Assembly (NCBI GenBank): GCA_002378975.1
Contig: DFST01000098.1
Coordinates: 1-26,235 of the forward strand
Source of the DNA: Chitinophagaceae bacterium UBA3430
GTDB lineage: Bacteria > Bacteroidota > Bacteroidia > Chitinophagales > Chitinophagaceae
Direction of reading: 5' to 3'
Length of the DNA stretch: 26,235 nt
The position numbers were made by a program, and so were the translations under genes. Under the pieces are notes generated by a model that was given only the letters and a program-made list of their open reading frames with translations, had not been told where the DNA came from and searched no databases. Shown one piece after another: positions 1 through 6,665 of this stretch. How positions within the stretch are numbered: position 1 is the first letter of the stretch; every line of letters begins with the position of its first letter.

Positions 1-473
1 CGATTCGAAGTAATACCCAATGTTGCCACCAATGGATGACGGAATTTCAAACTGTCTTTTCCCTTGGCCGGAATGCTGTGCACGTTATAAGCAGTCATTA
101 CTCCCCGATCCATCATCATATTTAGGTTCTGATGAGTCGTGAAAGAAAAAAAACTGGTGTTGACGACCAAGTAGGGAGCTTGTAGTTTTTCTTGAAATTG
201 AAATGGGGTCAGCCGGCGTTTGTAACTGGTATCGGAACGAAAATCCAATTGGGAATCCTGCAGGTCCGCCACCACATAAAACGCAACGTTGGGCTTACCG
301 GATACCGGATCTTGAGTTCGGTATACGTGCATGGATGGGGGCAATTCGCCATAGGCCGTGTCCATTTGTTGCCAATTCCACTGAGCAAAAACTGCATTGG
401 GAATCAAAACGAATAAAAGCAGGGTGGTACGCAACTTAAGCTTGTTTTTGAGCCAACCATTGATCCCGCCCAT
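1..473 (-). CDS. Phosphodiester glycosidase-like exported protein (NAGPA/DUF2233-type), 3' part outside window
   Basis: This reading frame is open from an ATG at 473 to the left edge of the window (157 codons), so its C-terminus is missing. The product begins with a basic stretch and a hydrophobic core (LLLFVLIPNAVFA followed by QW), a typical signal peptide with cleavage after VFA, so the mature protein is probably periplasmic or extracellular. The mature part has YVVADLQDSQLDF and VVNTSFFSF followed by NLNMMMDRG, which resemble the N-terminal half of phosphodiester glycosidase family proteins (DUF2233, related to the GlcNAc-1-phosphodiester glycosidase NAGPA). The ATG lies inside lipA, overlapping its last 38 bases, which suggests translational coupling. 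A TTG at 434, just after the lipA stop, is an alternative start but would remove the basic N-region. The family call rests on remembered motifs and only half of the protein is visible. Confidence 0.7.
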   Translation of the reverse strand, partial: MGGINGWLKNKLKLRTTLLLFVLIPNAVFAQWNWQQMDTAYGELPPSMHVYRTQDPVSGKPNVAFYVVADLQDSQLDFRSDTSYKRRLTPFQFQEKLQAPYLVVNTSFFSFTTHQNLNMMMDRGVMTAYNVHSIPAKGKDSLKFRHPLVATLGITSN

Positions 474-1353
474 AGTTCGGAATCACGTGTTTTTCGCTGT
501 GATAAGAAGAGCGGACCAAAGGACCACTTTCCACATAATCCAATCCGATTTCGTATCCATATTCCCGGAATTCAGCAAACTCATCGGGATGCACAAACCG
601 ATGAACCGGCAAGTGCTTTTTGGTAGGCTGCAAATACTGACCGATCGTGACCACATCGCACCCGTTTGCTTTGAGGTCACGGAGTGTTTGCATCACTTCT
701 TTTTTTTCTTCCCCCAAACCGAGCATGATTCCGCTCTTGGTACGCATTCCACCTTCTTTCAGCGTACGGATTACTTCCATGCTGCGCCAGTATTTGGCTT
801 GGATCCGCACTTGTCGGGTCAAACGCTCGACGGTCTCGATGTTATGCGATACCACTTCCGGCGCGGCATCGATCACGCGCTGAATCTCATCTTTATGCCC
901 TTTGAAGTCAGGGATCAAGGTTTCCAGTGTGGTGTCAGGATTTAATTGCTTGACTGCATGAATCGTGTTGTACCAAATGATGGAACCACCATCGGGCAAT
1001 TCATCTCGGTCAACCGATGTAATCACGGCATGTTTCACTTTCATCAGATGAATGGCCTCCGCTACGCGTTGTGGCTCATCCCAATCCACCGGCAACGGTC
1101 GGCCAGTTGCAACGGAACAAAATCCGCAGCTGCGTGTGCAAATGTTACCGAGAATCATGAAGGTTGCCGTACCGGCCCCCCAGCATTCGCCCATATTCGG
1201 GCAATTGCCACTTTCACAAATCGTGTGGAGTTTGTGGGTGTCGACCAACCCACGTACGTGCTTATAATTTTCGCCAATGGGAAGTTTGACGCGAAGCCAA
1301 TCCGGTTTTTTGGGACGGGCATTTTCAGCAGGAACAACCGGCAATTCGATCAT
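436..1353 (-). CDS. lipA: Lipoyl synthase (radical SAM)
   Basis: LipA inserts two sulfurs into the octanoyl chain on lipoyl domains of pyruvate dehydrogenase, 2-oxoglutarate dehydrogenase and the glycine cleavage H protein. Both iron-sulfur cluster motifs are visible: the LipA-specific CX4CX5C at Cys46, Cys51 and Cys57 (CESGNCPNMGEC), which binds the auxiliary, sulfur-donating cluster, and the radical SAM CX3CX2C at Cys72, Cys76 and Cys79 (CTRSCGFC). The C-terminal RSSYHSEK contains the serine that contacts the auxiliary cluster in characterised LipA proteins. The length, 305 residues, is normal. The gene sits 18 bases downstream of the exported protein gene at 1372-2181 and overlaps the following glycosidase-like gene, so it is probably in a short operon. 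lipB is not in the window; a pyruvate dehydrogenase subunit lies at 14833-15822. Confidence 0.97.
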   Translation of the reverse strand: MIELPVVPAENARPKKPDWLRVKLPIGENYKHVRGLVDTHKLHTICESGNCPNMGECWGAGTATFMILGNICTRSCGFCSVATGRPLPVDWDEPQRVAEAIHLMKVKHAVITSVDRDELPDGGSIIWYNTIHAVKQLNPDTTLETLIPDFKGHKDEIQRVIDAAPEVVSHNIETVERLTRQVRIQAKYWRSMEVIRTLKEGGMRTKSGIMLGLGEEKKEVMQTLRDLKANGCDVVTIGQYLQPTKKHLPVHRFVHPDEFAEFREYGYEIGLDYVESGPLVRSSYHSEKHVIPNYGRDQWLAQKQA

Positions 1354-1371
1354 GCAGCGAAATTAACCCGC

Positions 1372-2181
1372 TTATTTGCGTCTGCCAAACAAGAGCGACA
1401 CATAACCCTGGAAAAAGAAATTGCGGTCGTACGGGCCCGCTAGAATGGGGATCTTTTGGGTAAAATACTCAGCGGTGAGTCCAATTTCCACGCCCGAAAC
1501 CGCTTCGTTAAACCGACCATAGTCGAACCGAAGTGCGGTGCGGGCAAATAGACCAGGTTTCATTTTCATTTCCCCCCATCCTTTACCAATACCACCACCC
1601 CCCAGAATCGTATTGCCTAAAAACAAAGCACTGTCGGCCGTTGAATATTTAATGAATTTTTCTTGGTTCGTTACCGGATCCAGTACTTGCAAATAATAAG
1701 GCCTGAGCAAGCCCAACGCCAAACCACCCGAGTAAATACCCGTCACCGATACGCCGTTCTTATTTCCTTTTTGTCCGAGTACCACTTGCTGACCAAATCC
1801 CAAACTGGCCTGATAAAAATTATTGACCTTCCCATAGATATACGGATTGCCGAAGAAGATGAATCCGTTCGCCGTATTCTGTACTTTGTCTTCCTTCCGG
1901 TCTTTGATCTCGGTCAGGTCCAGCCGAAACAGATTGGTTTTGCGCTGACTTTTCATTTGACCGTACTCATAGAAAATACCATACCCCAAGCTTTTGCCCT
2001 CAACCCCAAAAATGTGGTGGTTTCGATAGACCAACGTACCCTCCTCGGCTTGGCGGATCAGTTGATTGATGTGTTGTTTTTTCAGTTCTTTTTTAGTGGC
2101 CGGCTTGGGCGCTGACCGTTGAGCATAGGCTCCCTGAATCAACAGACAGCAAATAGATAAAACAAAGACTTGAATGCGCAT
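1372..2181 (-). CDS. Exported protein of unknown function
   Basis: The 269-residue product starts with a clear signal peptide (MRIQVFVLSICCLLIQGAYA, then Q). A short Lys/Ala-rich linker (SAPKPATKKELKKQH) and about 220 residues rich in Gly, aromatic and alternating polar/hydrophobic positions follow, for example FIFFGNPYIYGKVNNFYQASLGFGQQ and a terminal FFFQGYVSLLFGRRK. The aromatic residues near the C-terminus and the beta-rich composition are compatible with an outer-membrane beta-barrel or surface protein, but this is inference. I recognise it only as the kind of conserved hypothetical found in Bacteroidota. It is the first gene of a probable three-gene unit with lipA and the glycosidase-like gene. 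Its start is 10 bases from the predicted transcription start of a palindromic promoter shared with the divergent osmC-like gene. Confidence 0.8.
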   Translation of the reverse strand: MRIQVFVLSICCLLIQGAYAQRSAPKPATKKELKKQHINQLIRQAEEGTLVYRNHHIFGVEGKSLGYGIFYEYGQMKSQRKTNLFRLDLTEIKDRKEDKVQNTANGFIFFGNPYIYGKVNNFYQASLGFGQQVVLGQKGNKNGVSVTGIYSGGLALGLLRPYYLQVLDPVTNQEKFIKYSTADSALFLGNTILGGGGIGKGWGEMKMKPGLFARTALRFDYGRFNEAVSGVEIGLTAEYFTQKIPILAGPYDRNFFFQGYVSLLFGRRK

Positions 2182-2197
2182 GACGAAATGTGTGGTG

Positions 2198-2205
2198 TAA
2201 ATTTA
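2198..2205. promoter_or_regulatory. Palindromic -7 box (TAAATTTA) shared by divergent genes
   Basis: The sequence GTAAATTTAC at 2197-2206 is a perfect palindrome and matches the Bacteroidota -7 consensus TAnnTTTG at 7 of 8 positions on both strands. It lies centrally between the minus-strand ATG at 2181 and the plus-strand ATG at 2221, so a start about 7 bases downstream would give leaders of about 10 nt in each direction. No convincing -33 TTG/TTTG is present at the usual spacing on either side, so this is a moderate-confidence prediction. Confidence 0.5.
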
Positions 2206-2220
2206 CAGCAAAACCAGCTC

Positions 2221-2634
2221 ATGACATCGACCGTTGAATATACCGGACAACTCCGGACGATCTGCACGCATTTGGCCAGTGGTTCACCCATTGAGACCGA
2301 CGCCCCTACGGATAACCACGGATTGGGACAGCGATTCTCCCCTACCGACCTGACCGCTACCAGCTTAGCGACCTGTATGGTGACCGTCATGGGCATCAAA
2401 GCCCGTTCCCTCGACTTTGACCTAAACGGAATCCACGTAAACGTAACCAAAACGATGGCTGGTGCCCCAAGACGTATCGCCCGCATCGACCTCGTGTTTG
2501 AAATTCCCAGCCCCCTTCAAGAGCTCGACCCTCGAACCATCGATATCCTGAAAAAGATCGGAGACACCTGTCCCGTGCGGTTGAGCTTACATCCCGAGAT
2601 CGAAGTTCAGATCGACTGGGGTGCCTGGTCCTGA
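2221..2634 (+). CDS. OsmC/Ohr family protein
   Basis: OsmC-like proteins are dimeric thiol peroxidases that reduce organic hydroperoxides using two conserved cysteines. Here Cys52 (in SLATCMVTVMG) and Cys117 (in GDTCPVRLSL) occupy the two expected positions, and GLGQRFSPTDL is the typical run leading into the central helix. From the ATG at 2221 the product is 137 residues, the normal size. An upstream in-frame ATG at 2170 would add 17 residues but overlaps the divergent gene and the promoter palindrome, so 2221 is preferred. The 3' end overlaps the end of the convergent DUF2851 gene by 28 bases. Proteins of this subgroup in Bacteroidota are not well characterised, so whether it is a true peroxidase remains open. 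Confidence 0.9.
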   Translation: MTSTVEYTGQLRTICTHLASGSPIETDAPTDNHGLGQRFSPTDLTATSLATCMVTVMGIKARSLDFDLNGIHVNVTKTMAGAPRRIARIDLVFEIPSPLQELDPRTIDILKKIGDTCPVRLSLHPEIEVQIDWGAWS

Positions 2635-3827
2635 ATCCAGTAGCTCGCCAATGCGCAGGAACCACATCGACGATGCAAACAAAACTGATGATTCAACTCC
2701 AGTAGTGCCTGTGAATCCGCAGCCGTTGGATTCTGGATCTCCAAATACGCATACAAACGTGTTATGCGGTTGTCTTCATAACAAAAACGAGTCCAACGTT
2801 CCTGGATTCCCGGATTGGTCGGATGCATCCATGCCCAGATATTGATGAGCAATCCCTCAACCACCCTATTGCTGAAATACTCCTTTCGATTAATGGGCAC
2901 TCCATCCAGATTTCGTCGTTCCTTCCAAAAGGCATGCACATCGATGCGCGCAAGATTTCGCGCCAAGTCTAGAAAATCATCCGTTTGCCAATAGGATGGA
3001 TCATCCCATCCCAAATGGATCAACATGGCGAGTTGGGCAAGCCGATAACCCGGATCGGAAGCGGGACGTTGTCTCATCCAGAGTAATTGCCGATAAGGCG
3101 GGTTCAACACATATTGATTTCGGATATGGTCATACACGCGGGCAAGTTCTGTTGGATAATCATCTTGAAATCCGCCTGCCAATAGGCCCGCTTGTCCCAG
3201 ATACAACGCGGTAATGGCCAAATGATCTAGCCGCAGCGTCAACAACAATGAATCAGGAATAGAAGCATTGATCGATTCAAATACGTCGCGGTTGATCCAA
3301 GCTCCCAATTGACGGGCTAATGACCGGCGCAAACCAATCCGATCGAATGCCCGGTTCGTAGAACCTTTTCGCTCGAGCCGTTGATTTATTAAATCATCCC
3401 GCCAATCGGCCCACAACCAATCTGGTACCGGGCGCATGATTCGATGACAGGGCAACATCGCCACGTCGCCCATCCGCAAGATCGATTCACGCAATTGGGG
3501 AATGGAGTAGTAGCGCGACAATTCCAAGGTGGGTAAGGCAGGATGTCTAGGGTCTATTTGCCACACCACATGGAGGACAACAGATTGGTAATTCGGATCT
3601 TGGGTGTGTTGGTGCAAAAACCAATCCGAGGTGCGTACATGCACCTCAACGGCACCCACCCACAATACTTGATCCAAAAAGAGTTGAGCCTGTAAGAAAT
3701 CAGGGCCTTGATCGGCATTCCAAAATCCAGGATGAAGCACATGGACCAACTGGCCTGTATGCGTCTGCAACCGGACACCTCGCCAATCTTGCTTTGCCCA
3801 AAGAGTTTGCAACCATCGTTCGCGCAT
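2607..3827 (-). CDS. DUF2851 family protein
   Basis: The 406-residue product matches my memory of DUF2851, a family common in Bacteroidota with no assigned function. The diagnostic N-terminal block is clear: LHPGFWNADQGPDF followed by VEVHVRTSDWFLHQH, then DPNYQSVVLHVVWQ. The C-terminal end holds a Cys-His cluster (CLHRRCGSC), where spaced cysteines could bind a metal; that is inference. No signal peptide or membrane segment is evident, so it is probably cytoplasmic. The gene follows maf with a 58-base gap and may be read from the same transcript. Its 3' end overlaps the osmC-like gene on the other strand by 28 bases. Confidence 0.88.
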   Translation of the reverse strand: MRERWLQTLWAKQDWRGVRLQTHTGQLVHVLHPGFWNADQGPDFLQAQLFLDQVLWVGAVEVHVRTSDWFLHQHTQDPNYQSVVLHVVWQIDPRHPALPTLELSRYYSIPQLRESILRMGDVAMLPCHRIMRPVPDWLWADWRDDLINQRLERKGSTNRAFDRIGLRRSLARQLGAWINRDVFESINASIPDSLLLTLRLDHLAITALYLGQAGLLAGGFQDDYPTELARVYDHIRNQYVLNPPYRQLLWMRQRPASDPGYRLAQLAMLIHLGWDDPSYWQTDDFLDLARNLARIDVHAFWKERRNLDGVPINRKEYFSNRVVEGLLINIWAWMHPTNPGIQERWTRFCYEDNRITRLYAYLEIQNPTAADSQALLELNHQFCLHRRCGSCALASYWIQDQAPQSI

Positions 3828-3885
3828 CGGATCTAAATGGCGAACCTAGTGTGAAGTGAAAAATCTACCCGGTGAAAAACACCCG

Positions 3886-4455
3886 TTATGGACGAGAAAA
3901 ATCCTGCAGTGCGCGTACGACCCGACTCACGGGCAACCCCATCACATTGTAAAAATCGCCCTCCACCGATTTGATACCAACTACACCGATCCATTCCTGA
4001 ATGGCATAGGCGCCGGCCTTATCGTATGGCTTATAGGCATCCACATAATGCTCGATTTCGGATTCGGTCAATTCATGGAAATCGACCCGGGTACGGTCGG
4101 AAAAAGCCAGCTCCCGATCGCCTTGACGGATCACAACACCCGTGATCACTTCATGCCGACTTCCTTGCAAGGCTAACAGCATGCTAATGGCTTCCTCCCG
4201 ATGTACCGGTTTACCTAGAATATGATCGCCCAATACCACAATCGTGTCGGCGGCAAGTATAACCTCATCGGTTGCATGGGCCGACTGAACGGCGATCGCT
4301 TTGTTTCGAGCGATGTAGATGGGTATTTCAGCGATCGGTAGATCTGGAGGGAAATCTTCTTGCGTATTGGATACTTCGATGCGAAAAGGGATCTCTGCCC
4401 ATTCGAGCAGTTGTTTTCTTCGGGGAGAACCGGAAGCAAGTAAGATTGGATTCAT
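3886..4455 (-). CDS. maf: Maf family nucleotide pyrophosphatase (dTTP/UTP type)
   Basis: Maf proteins hydrolyse non-canonical and some canonical nucleoside triphosphates to monophosphates. The N-terminal nucleotide-binding motif SGSPRRKQLL (residues 8-17) and the catalytic-site ADTIV with Asp70 are present, followed by the later block YDKAGAYAIQEWIG. Counting from the ATG at 4455 the protein is 189 residues, the normal size. A longer frame from 4506 adds 17 residues not seen in the family. The start ATG overlaps the stop of the upstream prenyltransferase gene (ATGA), which argues strongly for this start and for translational coupling. The subtype (dTTP/UTP pyrophosphatase) is inferred from general similarity. 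Confidence 0.93.
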   Translation of the reverse strand: MNPILLASGSPRRKQLLEWAEIPFRIEVSNTQEDFPPDLPIAEIPIYIARNKAIAVQSAHATDEVILAADTIVVLGDHILGKPVHREEAISMLLALQGSRHEVITGVVIRQGDRELAFSDRTRVDFHELTESEIEHYVDAYKPYDKAGAYAIQEWIGVVGIKSVEGDFYNVMGLPVSRVVRALQDFSRP

Positions 4456-5384
4456 AGCCAGAAATAAAAAAAACTCATGGATAAAATACCCGCCAACATC
4501 ACCCATTTCAAAATGCGACTGAGTTGTTTGAAATCATCGGGCTGTTGAGCCGGTATAAGTCGGGTTAGAAAAATTACCAGGGGAGCGATTAAGGCAGACA
4601 ATGCATAGATCGATGCCCACCACCAACCGAAGGGAAGTACGTACGCGTGAACGATGAGCAGCACAACGATCAGCACAACAGTCCACACCGCGGTATACAT
4701 TTTTGCCGCCGGAAATCCCCAGACAATGGGCAAGGTTTTGCAGCCGGCCTTGGCATCGCCGATGCGATCTTCCATGTCCTTCACGGCTTCTCGGATCAAG
4801 GTGATTACAAACGCAAACCCGGCATACAACATCACGATGCGGCTGAGTTTCTGCTGTGCTTCGGAATATTGACCGATCAGTTCCGACCAGGTAAATTGCG
4901 AGAGGAAGATCACGAGGATCGTCCAACTGGTCAACACAGCAATCAATACATTACCCACGAGCAAGGTTTTCTTGAATCTTGTTGAATAGACCCAGAGCAA
5001 GGCCACGCATCCAACGTTGGCAAACCAGAGATAGGCATGCGTAGACCAGTCGACTGCGAGTGCGGTTAGGACCAATCCCCCTACATTTAAAATAAAATGC
5101 CAAAGCATGGCCCAGCGTCGGGAAATGATTCGGTCAACGACCTGGGTTTCGGGTCGATTGACCTGGTCGATGTTGATGTCGAAATAATCGTTGATGACAT
5201 ACCCGGCTGCTGCGATCAATACCGAGGCGCCGATCCAACACAAGAGTAGCATCCAGTCGGAATAAGGTCCACTAAACGGAAACAATGGGCGAATCAAACA
5301 AAGAAATACCAATCCTTGTGTGAGTGCAATAAAAACCAGGTTCGGCCAGCGGATCAATCGAAGAAAGGCAGCGAATTTTTGCAT
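4452..5384 (-). CDS. UbiA-family prenyltransferase, geranylgeranylglycerol-phosphate geranylgeranyltransferase-like
   Basis: This is a polytopic integral membrane protein of 310 residues with about eight or nine hydrophobic segments. Two Asp-rich motifs bind Mg and the prenyl diphosphate: NDYFDINID (residues 65-73) and DMEDRIGD (203-210). Both are hallmarks of the UbiA superfamily. The exact context NDYFDINIDQVNRPET resembles the subgroup annotated in Bacteroidota as geranylgeranylglycerol-phosphate geranylgeranyltransferase, homologous to the archaeal enzyme that adds the second prenyl chain to ether lipids. The true substrate in this organism cannot be told from sequence; menaquinone or heme O synthesis are less likely alternatives. 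The gene starts 3 bases after the kdsC-like stop and its stop overlaps the maf start, so the three genes almost certainly form one transcript. Confidence 0.88.
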   Translation of the reverse strand: MQKFAAFLRLIRWPNLVFIALTQGLVFLCLIRPLFPFSGPYSDWMLLLCWIGASVLIAAAGYVINDYFDINIDQVNRPETQVVDRIISRRWAMLWHFILNVGGLVLTALAVDWSTHAYLWFANVGCVALLWVYSTRFKKTLLVGNVLIAVLTSWTILVIFLSQFTWSELIGQYSEAQQKLSRIVMLYAGFAFVITLIREAVKDMEDRIGDAKAGCKTLPIVWGFPAAKMYTAVWTVVLIVVLLIVHAYVLPFGWWWASIYALSALIAPLVIFLTRLIPAQQPDDFKQLSRILKWVMLAGILSMSFFYFWL

Positions 5385-5387
5385 GGC

Positions 5388-5918
5388 TTATCGGGAGGTG
5401 ATGCCGGATTGTAATTTCCAATGATCGTTCAGACGAAGAACTTGCTCGATCACATCGCGAACACAACCCATTCCCCCTTGGATGGGTGAGATGTACGAGG
5501 CCATAGATTGAAGCTCGGGGGCAGCATCGTGGGGGCAGGTGGGCAGTCCCACCAACGACATGGCAGGCAGATCCGGCAGATCATCTCCCATATACAAGGT
5601 GTGTGCGGGGTCCCAGCCCAATTCCTGAATCTTGGCCAACAAAAAACCCGCTTTGTCCGATACAGAAAAATGCACATCCGTAACACCCAGTTTGTGCAAC
5701 CGACTTTCGACAGCGGAACGGGCACTGCCAGAGATGATGAGGATGTTGTAGTCAGCACGAAGGGCCAGCTGAAGAGCCAATCCGTCTTTGATGCTCATGC
5801 GACGCACTTGTTCTCCATCGGGCATGACGAAGATGGTTCCATCGGTCAGCACCCCATCGATATCAAACACAAAATGTCGGATGGATTGGAAGCGGGCGGG
5901 CAGGTTGGCGTTTGACAT
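5388..5918 (-). CDS. KdsC-like HAD phosphatase (3-deoxy-D-manno-octulosonate 8-phosphate phosphatase family)
   Basis: The product is a 176-residue HAD-superfamily phosphatase without a cap domain, the size of KdsC, which removes phosphate from KDO-8-phosphate during lipopolysaccharide core synthesis. Motif I is FDIDGVLTDG with the nucleophile Asp19 and the acid/base Asp21, motif II is the Ser in IISGS (about residue 63), and motif IV is GDDLPDL with Asp112 and Asp113. The KdsC-type sequence MSIKDGLALQLA and the C-terminal CVRDVIEQVL are also present. Some relatives act in other sugar pathways, so the specific substrate is inferred. The gene heads the tight kdsC-ubiA-maf block and begins 37 bases after iscX. 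Confidence 0.9.
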   Translation of the reverse strand: MSNANLPARFQSIRHFVFDIDGVLTDGTIFVMPDGEQVRRMSIKDGLALQLALRADYNILIISGSARSAVESRLHKLGVTDVHFSVSDKAGFLLAKIQELGWDPAHTLYMGDDLPDLPAMSLVGLPTCPHDAAPELQSMASYISPIQGGMGCVRDVIEQVLRLNDHWKLQSGITSR

Positions 5919-5955
5919 GGCTTACTGCCTATAAAGATAAATCAGGGAATTGAGA

Positions 5956-6198
5956 TCAGCGTTGGTTATCCCGCCATTCGTATACCCAGGCACTTTGGAT
6001 CATTTCCAAGTGCCCCTCGGTCGATTGCTCCCGGGTGCCTTCAAAGCCTTGTATTTCCAGTACCCATTCCAAGAGGTCGGTGAAACGGATCCGATAGATT
6101 CGGCTTTCCCCGAATTCATCCCCGAATCGTTCATAGAGTTTCAGGGCGATGTCTTCGTGATCGGCCCAATGGATCGGTGGTTCAAAATGTGTTGACAT
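5956..6198 (-). CDS. iscX: Fe-S assembly protein IscX
   Basis: The 80-residue acidic protein has the IscX pattern: an early WADHEDIALKLYERFGDEF, then the signature RIRFTDLLEWVLEIQGFEG (RFTDL..W), and a C-terminal EMIQSAWVYEW. IscX binds iron and the cysteine desulfurase IscS and modulates iron-sulfur cluster assembly. It is slightly longer than the E. coli protein (66 residues). It lies 9 bases downstream of the Isc-type ferredoxin, the same order as at the end of many isc operons, although iscS, iscU and hscBA are not in this window. Confidence 0.88.
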   Translation of the reverse strand: MSTHFEPPIHWADHEDIALKLYERFGDEFGESRIYRIRFTDLLEWVLEIQGFEGTREQSTEGHLEMIQSAWVYEWRDNQR

Positions 6199-6207
6199 GG
6201 TATAGTA

Positions 6208-6543
6208 TTATTCGCCCAGGAATTGGGTCTGATCGGGCAGAGTGACGACGATGTCACCGGAACCCTCCTGAAGCAGGCACTGACAACCCAATCGTGAATT
6301 AAGGCGGGGATTGACGGCTCGGTCGATGAAATCTTCTTCCTTGTCGCTGAGCTCCTCGAGGTGCTTCTCCCCTTGTTGAACGTATAAGTGACAGGTGCTA
6401 CAAGCACAGACACCGCCGCAATTGTGATGCAAATCAATATCGTTCTTCAAGGCGACCTCCAGCAGGCTCTGACCGGATTCAACTCCGATCAACGTGCGAG
6501 GTTCCAAACCGGGTTGTTCAAATTTAAAGGTGATGTTGTACAT
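6208..6543 (-). CDS. fdx: Isc-type [2Fe-2S] ferredoxin
   Basis: This 111-residue protein has the adrenodoxin/Isc-ferredoxin cluster-binding pattern: Cys42, Cys48 and Cys51 in HHNCGGVCACSTCHLYV, with the fourth ligand at Cys87 in LGCQC. These positions coincide with those I recall for E. coli Fdx. Extra cysteines at 46 and 89 are also seen. HLEELSDKEEDFID is typical of the acidic partner-binding region. Fdx donates electrons for cluster assembly on IscU. It is followed closely by iscX and is the first gene of a minus-strand run that continues through kdsC, ubiA and maf. A -7-like box TAATTTCG lies at 6571-6578. Confidence 0.93.
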   Translation of the reverse strand: MYNITFKFEQPGLEPRTLIGVESGQSLLEVALKNDIDLHHNCGGVCACSTCHLYVQQGEKHLEELSDKEEDFIDRAVNPRLNSRLGCQCLLQEGSGDIVVTLPDQTQFLGE

Positions 6544-6570
6544 AAAATCGTAGCGCTTGCTGTTGGGTCG

Positions 6571-6578
6571 CGAAATTA
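6571..6578 (-). promoter_or_regulatory. Candidate -7 box (TAATTTCG) for fdx-iscX
   Basis: On the minus strand TAATTTCG matches TAnnTTTG at 7 of 8 positions and lies 27 bases before the fdx ATG. An identical octamer precedes pdhB at 15843-15850, which supports it as a real variant. I see no good -33 element. Confidence 0.45.
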
Positions 6579-6620
6579 CGAAAACAATGGATTGGGGGAA
6601 TGGTTGAATGGAATTGATGA

Positions 6621-6628
6621 TAACTTTG
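6621..6628 (+). promoter_or_regulatory. Consensus -7 box (TAACTTTG) for the alpha/beta hydrolase
   Basis: TAACTTTG is a full match to the Bacteroidota -7 consensus TAnnTTTG, 37 bases before the TTG start of the hydrolase. The -33 element is not clear: TTG occurs only at spacings of 14 or 26. With the fdx promoter this makes 6544-6665 a divergent promoter region. Confidence 0.5.
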
Positions 6629-6665
6629 TCTGTCTTTCATCATTCACCCCGCATAACTCTTTCCA

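Noticed and set aside
397..945. A 182-codon plus-strand frame opposite lipA
   Set aside because: It mirrors the conserved LipA coding sequence. No recognisable domain is present.
3851..3885. GGTG-TTTT-CACC hairpin after maf as a terminator
   Set aside because: The stem is 4 bp with poor extension, and the following T-stretch (GATTTTTC) is offset. It is too weak to call.
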